DNA of 54,109 nt from Pseudomonadota bacterium (GCA_023399635.1 JAEWOP010000268.1:1-54109); one strand, 5' to 3'; positions 41,526-50,228 are shown, counted from the first letter of the stretch. Notes: generated from the letters alone by a model not told the origin. Translations and numbers: made by a program.

Positions 41526-42379
41526 GACGGGAGCCACCGCAGCGGGTAGCCGACTATGCCCCTCTTGTCTTTCCGGCAGGGATGCTCATCGTCTTCTTTG
41601 TCATCCCCTTCGCCACCATGATTGCCGTCTCCTTCTTCGAGCGGCAGCAGGGCGGTTTCTACGAACCTGCCTTTGTGCTGGACAACTACGGTCGCTTCCT
41701 CAGCCTCTTCTTTGGCAAGGTTCTCGGCTTCTCGCTTTCATTGGCAATGGCAGTGGCTGCCGCCTGCGTCATCATTGGCGTGCCCTTCACCTATCTCCTC
41801 GCGCGATCGTCTCGCGCATCACAAGTCTTCTGGCTGGTCGGCCTCCTGTCGATCCTCTCCTTGTCGGAGGTGATGATCGGCTTTGCTTGGTCGAGACTTC
41901 TCTCCCGCACGGCAGGCATCACTAATTTTTTCGTTTCCTTGGGCTTGATGGAAGGGCCGCTGGCGCTGACACCCAGCTTTGGCGCGGTCATGACCGCCAT
42001 GACCTACCAGGCGCTGCCCTACACTGTCCTCGTTCTTTACCCCGCTCTGGTGCGGCTTGATCCTACCTTGACGGAAGCCGCGCGGACGCTGGGCGCTACC
42101 CCGACGAGAGCGTTTTTTACAGTGGTCGTACCTGCGCTGCGCAACACCATTCTGGCCACGCTGATTATGGTCTTTATCTTTGCCCTTGGCTCCTATTTGC
42201 TGCCGCAACTGCTTGGCAGGCCGCAACACTGGACCCTCTCCGTACTCATCACGGATCAGGCGATCTACCAATCCAACATGCCGTTCGCGGCAGCGATGGC
42301 GGTTTTCCTTGTGCTGGTTTCGCTGTCGCTTGTCGGACTTGCCGTCTATGCCGGGCGCCAGAAGGAGGCCGCGACATGA
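41522..42379 (+). CDS. Polyamine-type ABC transporter permease (PotB-like)
   Basis: A 285-residue membrane protein with six predicted helices and the EAA loop LTEAARTLGATPTRAFFTVV followed by VPALRNTI. Start and stop are coupled by ATGA overlaps to the ATPase before it and the second permease after it. With the second permease it forms the membrane channel. Confidence 0.93.
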   Translation: MRREPPQRVADYAPLVFPAGMLIVFFVIPFATMIAVSFFERQQGGFYEPAFVLDNYGRFLSLFFGKVLGFSLSLAMAVAAACVIIGVPFTYLLARSSRASQVFWLVGLLSILSLSEVMIGFAWSRLLSRTAGITNFFVSLGLMEGPLALTPSFGAVMTAMTYQALPYTVLVLYPALVRLDPTLTEAARTLGATPTRAFFTVVVPALRNTILATLIMVFIFALGSYLLPQLLGRPQHWTLSVLITDQAIYQSNMPFAAAMAVFLVLVSLSLVGLAVYAGRQKEAAT

Positions 42380-43170
42380 TTGCCTTGCGCCGCATCTTCT
42401 TCGTCGCCGTCGGTCTGTTTCTCGCTATGCCGCTGATCGTTGTCGCCGGTGTTTCGATCAATGAGAAGCAGACATTGGTTTTCCCGCCACAGGGCTTCTC
42501 CCTCTCCTGGTATGGGGAGATCTTCCTGAATAACGACTGGCGCAACGCGCTCTTCGCATCGTTGACCCTCGCGGCGCTGTCGGCAGCACTTGCGCTCCTG
42601 GTGGCACTGCCGCTGGCTTGGTTCCTGTGGCGCCGGGTGGCGCCCTGGGCGAACGTGTTCCAGCTCCTGGGCGTCGCTCCCTTCACCCTGCCGCCCGTCA
42701 TCACGGCACTCGGTCTCCTCACCTTCTGGGCGACCAGCGGCTTCTACGGCCAGGCCTGGACCGCGGTGATCAGCCACGCCATCTTCTTTGTGACCCTGCC
42801 GCTGGTAACACTTTCTCTTGGGTTTTCCGCGATCGATCGGTCCCTGGTCGAGGTTGCGGCAACGATGGGGGCTGATGACCGGACCATCTTCCGCACGGTG
42901 GTGTTTCCATTGATCCTTCCCTACATGATCTCCGGCTATGCCTTCGCCTTCGTGTTGTCGCTTAACGAATATATCGTGGCCTACATGACGGTGGGGTTCA
43001 CCATGGAGACCCTGCCGATCAAGATTTTCAACGCCTTGCGCTACGGTTACTCGCCGACAATGGCTTCCGTAACCGTCTTCTTCCTTGTGATCGCGGCGCT
43101 GGTGTTCGGCCTGATTGCGCGCTTTGGAGATCTTCCGAAGCTGCTCGGTGCGATGGCGGATGATCGATGA
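42376..43170 (+). CDS. Polyamine-type ABC transporter permease (PotC-like)
   Basis: A 264-residue membrane protein with six predicted helices and the EAA loop LVEVAATMGADDRTIFRTVV followed by FPLILPYM. ATGA overlaps link it to the first permease and to the amidase gene downstream. Confidence 0.93.
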   Translation: MIALRRIFFVAVGLFLAMPLIVVAGVSINEKQTLVFPPQGFSLSWYGEIFLNNDWRNALFASLTLAALSAALALLVALPLAWFLWRRVAPWANVFQLLGVAPFTLPPVITALGLLTFWATSGFYGQAWTAVISHAIFFVTLPLVTLSLGFSAIDRSLVEVAATMGADDRTIFRTVVFPLILPYMISGYAFAFVLSLNEYIVAYMTVGFTMETLPIKIFNALRYGYSPTMASVTVFFLVIAALVFGLIARFGDLPKLLGAMADDR

Positions 43171-43937
43171 GGATCGCTGGCTTCCAGATGCAGTCGGTGC
43201 CAGGGGATCTCGACGCGAACCTTGGGAAGATCGATGCGGCTGCAGAGAAGGCTGCTGCCCAGGGCGCACAACTCCTGATCGCGCCAGAATTGGCACTGAC
43301 TGGTTATGGCGCCGCCGATCGCTTTCCAACCCTCGCTTCACCTGCAGACGGTGCCTTGGCGGATCGCTTGTCGCTGATCGCCCGCCGCCACGCGATGACG
43401 ATCGTAGCGGGTTTTGCCGAAGCCTGCGGAAACTCCATCTACAACAGCGCGCTTCTGACGAACGGTGCAGGTGAAACCGCGGTTTACCGCAAGTCCCACC
43501 TGTACGGACCATATGAGCGGCAGTGGTTCTTGCGCGAAGAGCCCTGTTCGGTGATGGCCACGGTCGACGGCGTGAAGATCGGTATACTGATCTGCTACGA
43601 TGTTGAATTTCCCGAAAATGTTCGCCGGCTGGCGATGGCGGGAGCTGATCTGGTGGTTGTGCCGACGGCGCTTCCCGTTGGCTGGTCTGGTCAGTTCATC
43701 GCAGAGCACATGATCCGGGTGCGTGCTTTCGAGAACCAAGTGTTTGTCGCCTACATCAATCACTGCGGCGCCGACGATCACTTCGCCTATGCAGGTCTTT
43801 CCCGCATCGCTGCTCCGGATGGAAGCCTGCTCGCTGAAGCACCGGCTGACGGAGAGGCGTTGGTCCTAGGGGACATCGACATCTCAGGCTTCGCCAAGTC
43901 TCGCTCCGAGAACACCTACCTGACGGACCTGACTTGA
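43167..43937 (+). CDS. Carbon-nitrogen hydrolase (nitrilase superfamily amidase)
   Basis: A 256-residue amidase. The catalytic triad is visible: Glu in LLIAPELALTGYG (about residue 40), Lys in VYRKSHLYGPYE and Cys in IGILICYDVEFPEN. It overlaps the permease gene by 4 bp and is the last gene of the ureohydrolase operon. With the ureohydrolase it could degrade an amide such as 4-guanidinobutyramide, or N-carbamoyl compounds, but that is inference from the neighbourhood. Confidence 0.91.
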   Translation: MRIAGFQMQSVPGDLDANLGKIDAAAEKAAAQGAQLLIAPELALTGYGAADRFPTLASPADGALADRLSLIARRHAMTIVAGFAEACGNSIYNSALLTNGAGETAVYRKSHLYGPYERQWFLREEPCSVMATVDGVKIGILICYDVEFPENVRRLAMAGADLVVVPTALPVGWSGQFIAEHMIRVRAFENQVFVAYINHCGADDHFAYAGLSRIAAPDGSLLAEAPADGEALVLGDIDISGFAKSRSENTYLTDLT

Positions 43938-44094
43938 AACGTGTCCGCCTGCTGCGTCGGGTGTAGATCCAAGCGGCCTCCTGACTCGTAGGCTCCTGAA
44001 CGTTCTCCACAACAGTTGACACTGACCGGTTTGGTCGTTGGAACATCAGATCGGGGATCGGCATTTTGATCCTGCGACCAGGGCGAGACGGGAC

Positions 44095-44919
44095 ATGTAC
44101 TTCTCAAGAATGACGGATCCAACCTGGGATCACATCTGTGCCCTTCGCGATACGCCGGAAGCTTTGCCGGTGCAGCCTGCCGAAGTGGACCAGGATGCCC
44201 TCGCGCTTTATCAACCCATCGCCGTGCGCGGCAGACCGTTCGTACTGGCGCAAGTGGGGCAGTCGCTGGATGGAAGGGTTGCTACGCCAACAGGAGATGC
44301 TCAAGATGTCTCCGGTTGTGATGGCATTGCGCATCTGCACCGCTGTCGGGCATTGGTCGATGCAGTCCTTGTCGGTGTCGGGACGGTTGTCGCGGACAAT
44401 CCAAGCCTGTCGGTCCGCGCCGTAGCAGGGCGCAGCCCCGTCCGCGTCGTGATCGACTGCAATGCTCGCATGCCCGAGAACGCCAAGATGCTTTCAGACG
44501 GCGGCACGCCAGTTCTGATCATCCAGGCAGACGATGTACCGGCGCGCGTTCTGGGCAGCGAAGTGATTGCCCTTCCTCGTCGTGGAGAAGGTCTTCACCC
44601 GAGGGATATCCTGGATTGTTTGCTTGAACGTGGGCTGTCGTCCATCCTCGTAGAGGGTGGAGCGACGACGATCGCCCGCTTCATCGATGCGGGTCTCGTG
44701 GACCGTCTCCACATCGCCGTAGCGCCCATCATCATAGGCTCAGGCCCTATGGGCATAAGCCTGGCGCCGATCGATCACCTGGCGGAGGCTCACCGTCCGC
44801 GGGTCAACGTCTACAACATCGGCACAGACATCGTCTTCGATTGTGATTTTCGTGCTCCGGCTATAAGATCAGAGCCCTTCGAGAAGGCCGAGGACATCCC
44901 GGTGACCCACCCGGCATAG
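44095..44919 (+). CDS. RibD reductase-domain protein (deaminase domain absent)
   Basis: A 274-residue protein whose C-terminal part, from about residue 40, matches the RibD/dihydrofolate-reductase fold: RPFVLAQVGQSLDGRVATPT, CRALVDAVLVGVGTVVADNP, SILVEGGATTIARFIDAGLV and VAPIIIGSGP. The zinc deaminase domain of bifunctional RibD is missing, so it should only reduce a ribosylamino-pyrimidine or a similar ring-opened substrate. ATG 44095 is used; ATG 44110 is possible. It ends convergent with, and 51 bp inside, the methyltransferase gene. Lone RibD reductase domains often occur in secondary-metabolite or unusual pteridine pathways. The 157 bp upstream hold only a weak stress-type promoter match. 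Confidence 0.88.
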   Translation: MYFSRMTDPTWDHICALRDTPEALPVQPAEVDQDALALYQPIAVRGRPFVLAQVGQSLDGRVATPTGDAQDVSGCDGIAHLHRCRALVDAVLVGVGTVVADNPSLSVRAVAGRSPVRVVIDCNARMPENAKMLSDGGTPVLIIQADDVPARVLGSEVIALPRRGEGLHPRDILDCLLERGLSSILVEGGATTIARFIDAGLVDRLHIAVAPIIIGSGPMGISLAPIDHLAEAHRPRVNVYNIGTDIVFDCDFRAPAIRSEPFEKAEDIPVTHPA

Positions 44920-45666
44920 ACTATCTGCTGCCTGTATTGCCTTGAGCCGGAATCGGAGCCAGTCGTCCAACTCCGCTCTCCCCAGACAGCCCGCTTCCGC
45001 GACCGCACCAGCCACGCCATCCAGGAATTGACGCTGCAACTCAGCGTCCTTTTCGCTCATCAGCCAGGTACTGTCGGCGGTACTTACCGAATAGCCATGC
45101 TCCTCAAGTTGTTGGGCGAGAATCTGCCAGCCCTGTGGTCCAGCTGACACACCGAACCCCTTGTCCGTTCGCTGATGGGTGTTGAAGGCCTCCTTCACCG
45201 CTTCATCCAGGGGGTGCTCTACCGACCAATGCATCTCACCATCATAGTTGAGCGCCGAATATATATTGGTTCGCCATTCCTTGATCTTCCTGACGAACCT
45301 GTCGATGAAGTCCGATGAGCAAAGGTCGAAAAGCGCCGATGCCGTCAGCAGCGTCACGCCCTCCAGTGGCAGCGCATCAAGGTCATTCAGATCGCCATTG
45401 ATGAACGCGATGCCATCCGTCGGATGGCGCCGCTCGGCCTCTGCTAGAAGGACGTGGTCAAAGTCAAACAGCTTCCAGGAGATCGTGTCTGCAAGTCTGG
45501 GCTTGAGGGTGCGATAGGTCGACCCGGTGCCGCAACCTATGTCAAGAACCGCGGCTCCTTTCCTACCCTGCACACTCCGCACGGCTTTGTTCAGCAGCCG
45601 GGTGTCGCGTGAACGTCGATCGACCGGCTCCCGTAGCGCAAGCCACTCTTTGGCGAAGCTGCTCAT
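44869..45666 (-). CDS. SAM-dependent class I methyltransferase
   Basis: A 265-residue methyltransferase with motif I AAVLDIGCGTGSTYRTL near residue 40, acidic GIAFINGDLNDLDAL and ALFDLCSSDFIDRFV. The frame extends to 45714 but ATG 45666 overlaps the glycosyltransferase stop and fits the operon. It is the last of four coupled genes (dehydrogenase, PTPS-like, glycosyltransferase, methyltransferase). Its substrate is probably the product of the preceding enzymes. Confidence 0.87.
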   Translation of the reverse strand: MSSFAKEWLALREPVDRRSRDTRLLNKAVRSVQGRKGAAVLDIGCGTGSTYRTLKPRLADTISWKLFDFDHVLLAEAERRHPTDGIAFINGDLNDLDALPLEGVTLLTASALFDLCSSDFIDRFVRKIKEWRTNIYSALNYDGEMHWSVEHPLDEAVKEAFNTHQRTDKGFGVSAGPQGWQILAQQLEEHGYSVSTADSTWLMSEKDAELQRQFLDGVAGAVAEAGCLGRAELDDWLRFRLKAIQAADSLCRVGHRDVLGLLEGL

Positions 45667-46700
45667 GCTCGACGCTCCAGAAATGCGGCAATCGTTGCCG
45701 CAGTATCCCGCCAAGACGGCAGCGCGGCACCTGCGACAGCCGAAGCGTCAGCCATCGCGGTGCGCGTTTCAGGTTCGGTCAGAACGCGACGCAACGCGGC
45801 AGAAAAAGCGACCCTATCGTCGGGCTCCACAAGAATGCCGGCAGACGGCGGCACGACATCCGGAACTGCGCCAGCCGCACATCCGACGATCGGCAGCCCG
45901 TGGGCCATCGCCTCGCCAAACACCATACCATAGCCTTCGTACCGGCTGGCGAGCGCGAAAATATCAGCTCGAGCAAATTCCAGACGAGCGTCTTCTACCT
46001 CTCCCACGAGAGATACCCGTTCATGCAGATCGAGCCTTGTGATCTGTTCCCCAAGTTCCTGGGAGACTGTGGCATCAAGACCCCGGCTGCCAACGATCCG
46101 GCATCTCCAGTCAAGATCCTTGAGTGTTGCCAGCGCTTCGATGAGGATGTCGTGGCCCTTACGCCGCGTCAGGGAGCCCACGCTCAAGATGCAAGGCTTA
46201 TCCCCTCCTCCGGTAGCAAGCGGCACCGGATCCATGCCTGGGACAGCAACAACGAGTTTATCTGCGCCGACCCCATAGTGGGCCTCTAGTTCGTGAGCGG
46301 TGGACGCTGACGTGACGATGACGCCTCGGGTATGAGACAATGCCCGACGCTCTCTGGTTTGGAACACCGCACGTTGCTTCTCAGCCAGTCCAGTTTCCAA
46401 GGCCAGGGGGTGGTGCACCAGCGCGAAGGCAGACGCGTTCTTAGCGTTCCGCTCAGCCCAATCATCCATCACCCCGAAAGCGAGGCCATCTATAAGGAGG
46501 AGACTTCCTTTGGGAATCTCGTTCAACTCAGCCTCGGCGGCAACGAGGTTCGGCGTGTTTGGGAAGCCATCTCCCAGCGGAACGAGATGGACCTTCCAGT
46601 CAAGGTCATGCAGGGCCCCGATGACACGGCGATCATAGCCGTATCCTCCCGTCCGCGTTTGCAGATCGCCAGGATAAGCAAAGTAGAGGATGCGGTTCAA
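45663..46700 (-). CDS. Glycosyltransferase family 4
   Basis: A GT-B fold glycosyltransferase of about 345 residues. N-terminal ILYFAYPGDLQTRTGGYGYD, C-terminal SVGSLTRRKGHDILIEAL and ALASRYEGYGMVFGEAMAHG with the E-x7-E nucleotide-sugar motif. I place the start at TTG 46700, which overlaps the PTPS-like stop (TTGA), and gives MNRILYF directly before the first strand; a GTG at 46718 is the alternative. It is third in the four-gene operon. The acceptor may be a pterin-type or other small molecule. Confidence 0.87.
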   Translation of the reverse strand: MNRILYFAYPGDLQTRTGGYGYDRRVIGALHDLDWKVHLVPLGDGFPNTPNLVAAEAELNEIPKGSLLLIDGLAFGVMDDWAERNAKNASAFALVHHPLALETGLAEKQRAVFQTRERRALSHTRGVIVTSASTAHELEAHYGVGADKLVVAVPGMDPVPLATGGGDKPCILSVGSLTRRKGHDILIEALATLKDLDWRCRIVGSRGLDATVSQELGEQITRLDLHERVSLVGEVEDARLEFARADIFALASRYEGYGMVFGEAMAHGLPIVGCAAGAVPDVVPPSAGILVEPDDRVAFSAALRRVLTEPETRTAMADASAVAGAALPSWRDTAATIAAFLERRA

Positions 46701-47095
46701 AGGTCGGCCTCGTACCACCCGCGCGCGGCGTGGGACTCATGCAGCGTCACCTTGAGGCGGCGAATGCGACCGCTACCTTGGCCGAGACGGTTCGACGCGA
46801 CTGCCTGGGCAAGGCGGTCAAAGATGTATTTTGCGAGAAACTCTGTCGTCGTGATCTTGCCGGAGAACACATCGACATTGTCGAGGTTCTGATAGTTCAA
46901 CGGCTTCAGAACCTCCCCCAGCACCTCGATGGCAAGCCCGATATCGACAGCCAGCCCATTCTCATCGAGATCGGCGGTGAAGAACGCGGCATCTACAATG
47001 AAGGTCGCCCCATGCAATCCTTGTGCCGGGCCGAACACGGGTTTGGGCAGACTGTGCGCGATCATGATGTGATCGCGAACTTCAACAGCGAACAT
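46697..47095 (-). CDS. 6-pyruvoyl-tetrahydropterin synthase (PTPS/QueD)-like protein with altered active site
   Basis: A 132-residue protein of the PTPS fold: VEVRDHIMIAHSLPKPVFGP, GLHGATFIVDAAFF, DIGLAIEVLGEVLKPLNYQN, KITTTEFLAKYIFDRL and a final LHESHAARGWYEADL with the late Glu. Compared with QueD (CxxxHGH), the catalytic Cys position is Ala (AQGLHGA), the second zinc His is also Ala, and the usual LDH segment reads LNY. The first His (IAHSL) and the first His of HGH remain. ATG 47095 follows AAAGGAA. This is likely a divergent enzyme with a different reaction or a binding protein rather than a standard queuosine-pathway QueD. Confidence 0.85.
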   Translation of the reverse strand: MFAVEVRDHIMIAHSLPKPVFGPAQGLHGATFIVDAAFFTADLDENGLAVDIGLAIEVLGEVLKPLNYQNLDNVDVFSGKITTTEFLAKYIFDRLAQAVASNRLGQGSGRIRRLKVTLHESHAARGWYEADL

Positions 47096-47106
47096 GACTA
47101 TTCCTT

Positions 47107-48117
47107 TCAATATCGGATGCGGTGACAAAGCGTGTCTGGAGAAGCGAGAACATTCGGATAGGCGTCGACGATCGATGAGAAAGCCGTTTCCCCGGAGATC
47201 AGCGCATCCAACCTATCGTCGTTAAGGAGCTCCAGCGCCTTGTCCATGCGTCGAGAAAAATCCCAGCGCGCGCGGCGCTCGGCAGAGATGCCCCCCACCT
47301 GCGAACTGATGATCGAAAGCCGTTTGGAGTGAAATTCGCGCCCAAGCGGGATCTGGACGCTTTTGTCACCATACCAGCTCGCCTCCACAATCCTTGCCTC
47401 CAGCCCCGCATGCGCAAGCGCATTTTGCAGTGCAGCTGGCGAGGCCGATGCATTGATGAGAACATCGCAATCGTCAGGGACCTGGTCCGGAGCGCAAAAG
47501 GAAAGCCCGAGCGCGCGTGCGATCTTGCCGCGGGAAGGTGAGGTATCGCAGATCGTCGTCTCGGTTCCCGCAATGCGAGATGCGATGTAAGCAGTCAGCA
47601 AGCCCACCACGCCTGCCCCGAACACTGCGAGGCGATCGCCGGGCAAGACCCGCGCGTCCCAAATGATGTTCAGTGCTGTCTCCATGTTGGCCGCAAGAAC
47701 TGCACGGTTGGGGGGCAGATTTCCCGGAAGCACATGAACTTGGTTCGCCGGAAGGATGAAACGATCCTGGTGAGGATGAAGGCAGAACACTTTTTTTCCG
47801 AGAAGATCTTCCGGCCCGTCCTCCACCAGCCCCACCACTGCGTAGCCGTACTTCACCGGGAAAGACATTTCTCCCTGTTGGTGCGGACCACGCATCCGCT
47901 CAAACTCCGTTTCAGGCACCTTGCCTGCGAAAACGAGCGCCTCCGTTCCGCGGCTGATTCCGCTGAACAGGGCCTGTACTCTCACTTCATCACCTTTAAG
48001 CGGTGGCAACAGCTCTCGGCGCACGACACAATGATAGGGGCGGTCAAACCACAGCGCTGCCGCCTCACCCCTTTTGACTGGTTCTGCGAAGGTCACGCGT
48101 TCAACCGTCAAACTCAC
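47107..48117 (-). CDS. Zinc-less MDR-family dehydrogenase
   Basis: A 336-residue medium-chain dehydrogenase/reductase. The GroES-like N-terminal half reads VQALFSGISRGTEALVFAG and PVKYGYAVVGLVEDG; the usual catalytic Cys and GHE zinc ligands are absent. The Rossmann fold is LAVFGAGVVGLLTAYIASRI. The SGIS-GTE type is also seen in BchC-like dehydrogenases. It is first in the four-gene operon, 12 bp before the PTPS-like gene, and divergent from the GTP cyclohydrolase II gene. NAD(P)-dependent redox of a side chain is a reasonable guess. Confidence 0.86.
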   Translation of the reverse strand: MSLTVERVTFAEPVKRGEAAALWFDRPYHCVVRRELLPPLKGDEVRVQALFSGISRGTEALVFAGKVPETEFERMRGPHQQGEMSFPVKYGYAVVGLVEDGPEDLLGKKVFCLHPHQDRFILPANQVHVLPGNLPPNRAVLAANMETALNIIWDARVLPGDRLAVFGAGVVGLLTAYIASRIAGTETTICDTSPSRGKIARALGLSFCAPDQVPDDCDVLINASASPAALQNALAHAGLEARIVEASWYGDKSVQIPLGREFHSKRLSIISSQVGGISAERRARWDFSRRMDKALELLNDDRLDALISGETAFSSIVDAYPNVLASPDTLCHRIRY

Positions 48118-48286
48118 CCTCCCCTTGCAACCGCACTGCGGACTTAGAGAGGTTTACGGTCCCGACAAGGAGATGGATTTCATGCGCAGCCTGCTGGATA
48201 GCATCACGTTTAATTGACGGTTCCTGCAGATCCGCTGTCTGCACGAGGGCGTATTGCGCACCATGTAAGGCGTCGAGGAGGCTGTC

Positions 48287-49429
48287 ATGAATGTGTCACA
48301 ACACCTTTGGCCGGGCGAAAGCGCGGGCTACGAGGTCGAAGATTCGGCAACCCGGCTTGAAAGGGCAGTCTCCGAGCTGAGATTCGGCCGACCCATCGTA
48401 CTGGGCGGGCCGAAAGGTGCGGTGGCCGCTCTTGCCCTGGATGCGGCCTCACCGGCTGATTACCGTCGTTTCGCACGGGCGGCTCAAGCCGCAGAAGTTC
48501 TCTACCTCTCACGCCATCGAGCCAAACGCTTGGGTATCGAGTCGCCGGACGGCATTGCTATTCCTGCAGAGGACATGGATTTCGCAGCCGCGTCGGCACT
48601 TGCTTACAATCGGGAAGCCAAGGCGCCGGCAAAGTGGCATCCGGCGAGCGCTCAATTGAGCGCGGCAGGAGAAGTTGCGCAGCTTGCCCTCCTGCTGCCA
48701 GCCATGATGTGCGTCGAGATCCCACAGGACTCCAGCCTGTTTGGCGCCTGTCTAAAACTCGAACACCTGGACTTGTCCAAGAGCCGCATGCTTTCCCAAG
48801 CATTCGATATTGTCGTCCGCACACCGGTCCCTCTGCGCGATCTCGGCGACTGCGAGTTTGTCGTGTTCCGCGGGGGACTGGCCCAGAAGGATCAGGTTGC
48901 CATTGTCGTTGGCCAGCTGGATACATCGAAACCGGTGCCGGTGCGCATTCATTCGTCCTGCATCACGGGTGATCTGTGCGGCTCTTTGAAGTGCGACTGC
49001 GGTGACCAGTTGCGTAACGGCCTCTCAACGCTGAAGAAGCTGGGCGGTGGTCTCCTCCTCTATCTCGATCAAGAAGGACGAGGCACTGGCATCGGCGCAA
49101 AGATGCGCGCCTACGGCTACCAGCATGAAGGTCTGGACACGATTGATGCCGATGCGGAACTTGGCTTTGGAGCAGACGAGCGAAAATATGATGCCGCGGT
49201 CGCTATGTTGCGTGGCCTCAACGTTACCAGCGTCAATCTTTTGACCAACAACCCGACCAAGATATCTGGCTTGCTGGCGGGAGGAATAACCGTGAACGGG
49301 AGACTGCCCGTTACAGGGCGGATCACCGCCGATAACGTGGAATATCTTCGCACCAAGACGCTGCGTGCTGGCCACATGCTCGACCTCGAAATGTTGTCCA
49401 GAGCGGCTGCGGAGCTCTCTGATGGCTGA
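48287..49429 (+). CDS. ribA: GTP cyclohydrolase II (RibA), alphaproteobacterial long form
   Basis: A 380-residue protein. The C-terminal 200 residues are GTP cyclohydrolase II: zinc Cys ligands in IHSSCITGDLCGSLKCDCGD, the nucleotide region YLDQEGRGTGIGAKMRAY and LLTNNPTKISGL. The N-terminal ~170 residues, starting LERAVSELRFGRPIVLGG, resemble the extra domain of alphaproteobacterial RibA and lack the RibB active site. The normally conserved Glu of HSEC is Ser. GAGGAGG precedes the ATG. It opens GTP to a diaminopyrimidine, the first step towards riboflavin or deazapurine/pteridine-like products, and fits the RibD-like and PTPS-like neighbours. The 169-bp upstream region has no FMN riboswitch that I can recognise. 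Confidence 0.9.
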   Translation: MNVSQHLWPGESAGYEVEDSATRLERAVSELRFGRPIVLGGPKGAVAALALDAASPADYRRFARAAQAAEVLYLSRHRAKRLGIESPDGIAIPAEDMDFAAASALAYNREAKAPAKWHPASAQLSAAGEVAQLALLLPAMMCVEIPQDSSLFGACLKLEHLDLSKSRMLSQAFDIVVRTPVPLRDLGDCEFVVFRGGLAQKDQVAIVVGQLDTSKPVPVRIHSSCITGDLCGSLKCDCGDQLRNGLSTLKKLGGGLLLYLDQEGRGTGIGAKMRAYGYQHEGLDTIDADAELGFGADERKYDAAVAMLRGLNVTSVNLLTNNPTKISGLLAGGITVNGRLPVTGRITADNVEYLRTKTLRAGHMLDLEMLSRAAAELSDG

Positions 49430-50228
49430 ACATGCAGGATTGGGGCCACTGGATCTTGCGCAGCGGGAGGTGAATTCCAGGCGCGCACCGTCAGCACTAT
49501 ACGCTCAGGCAGCAGCCTCAATCCTTCTTGGGATGACCGCGATCGTGGCGGTCTTCCGCATTCCGGTGGGTGCGTTCGACCGCACATCGTCAGGCATGTG
49601 GCTCGCGTTGACCATCTATCTGGTCATTGCGGTTGTTGCCATTGCGAAGCTCTCGACCCACCCGCACCCCGGCTTTGGCGCCGCGAATGTTGTAACCACA
49701 CTTCGCGCTGCTGCCACGGCTGCAATCGGCGGCGTGGTTCTTGGGTCCGACGCATTCCGCGAAACCTCGATGGAACAGCTGCAATGGACAATCGCCGGAG
49801 CCACCGCGATTGCTTTGTCCCTGGATGGTCTTGATGGCTATCTCGCGCGACGAAGCGGGACCGCCTCAAGATTTGGCGCTCGCTTCGACATGGAGATAGA
49901 CGCGCTTCTGATCCTTGTCCTCGCCACGGCGATTGCCCTGCTCGGCAAGGCGGGTGCGTGGGTTCTTCTTCTCGGCCTCATGCGCTACGGCTTCATGGCC
50001 GCGCAGGCACTCTCTGCGCGTCTATCAGGCGAGTTGCCGGATTCCATGCGGCGCAAGGTCGTGTGCGTGCTGCAAGGGGTGGCCCTTTGCATATCGTTGA
50101 TGCCGACCACGCCTTCTGCCACCGCAAGTGTTCTTCTTTCAGTGGCTCTCGCGACGCTGCTTTATTCATTCGTTGCCGATATCGCTCACCTTTGGAAGAC
50201 AGGCGGAGCGGCTGGTCATGACGCCTGA
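49422..50228 (+). CDS. CDP-alcohol phosphatidyltransferase
   Basis: A 268-residue membrane enzyme that joins a CDP-activated lipid to an alcohol. The complete signature D-x2-DG-x2-AR-x8-G-x3-D-x3-D is seen in DGLDGYLARRSGTASRFGAR followed by FDMEID, around residues 135-160. Six or so hydrophobic segments surround it. Start at 49422 lies inside the end of ribA (8-bp overlap), and the stop overlaps the FkbM gene by 11 bp. Coupling to ribA is notable, because the two activities have no obvious metabolic link. Confidence 0.9.
   Translation: MAEHAGLGPLDLAQREVNSRRAPSALYAQAAASILLGMTAIVAVFRIPVGAFDRTSSGMWLALTIYLVIAVVAIAKLSTHPHPGFGAANVVTTLRAAATAAIGGVVLGSDAFRETSMEQLQWTIAGATAIALSLDGLDGYLARRSGTASRFGARFDMEIDALLILVLATAIALLGKAGAWVLLLGLMRYGFMAAQALSARLSGELPDSMRRKVVCVLQGVALCISLMPTTPSATASVLLSVALATLLYSFVADIAHLWKTGGAAGHDA

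Noticed and set aside
42346..43512. 388-codon open frame on the minus strand
   Set aside because: Antisense to the permease and amidase genes; its Arg/Gly/His-rich sequence is typical of a shadow frame in G+C-rich DNA.
44040..44065. GGAAC-N17-CATT upstream of the RibD-like gene
   Set aside because: The -10 departs from the GTT core and the spacing is at the upper limit, so it was not listed as a stress promoter.
48182..48217. 11-codon frame with a good AAGGAG site upstream of ribA
   Set aside because: Too short to support as a gene; a leader peptide is conceivable, but no attenuator-like stem pair follows it.
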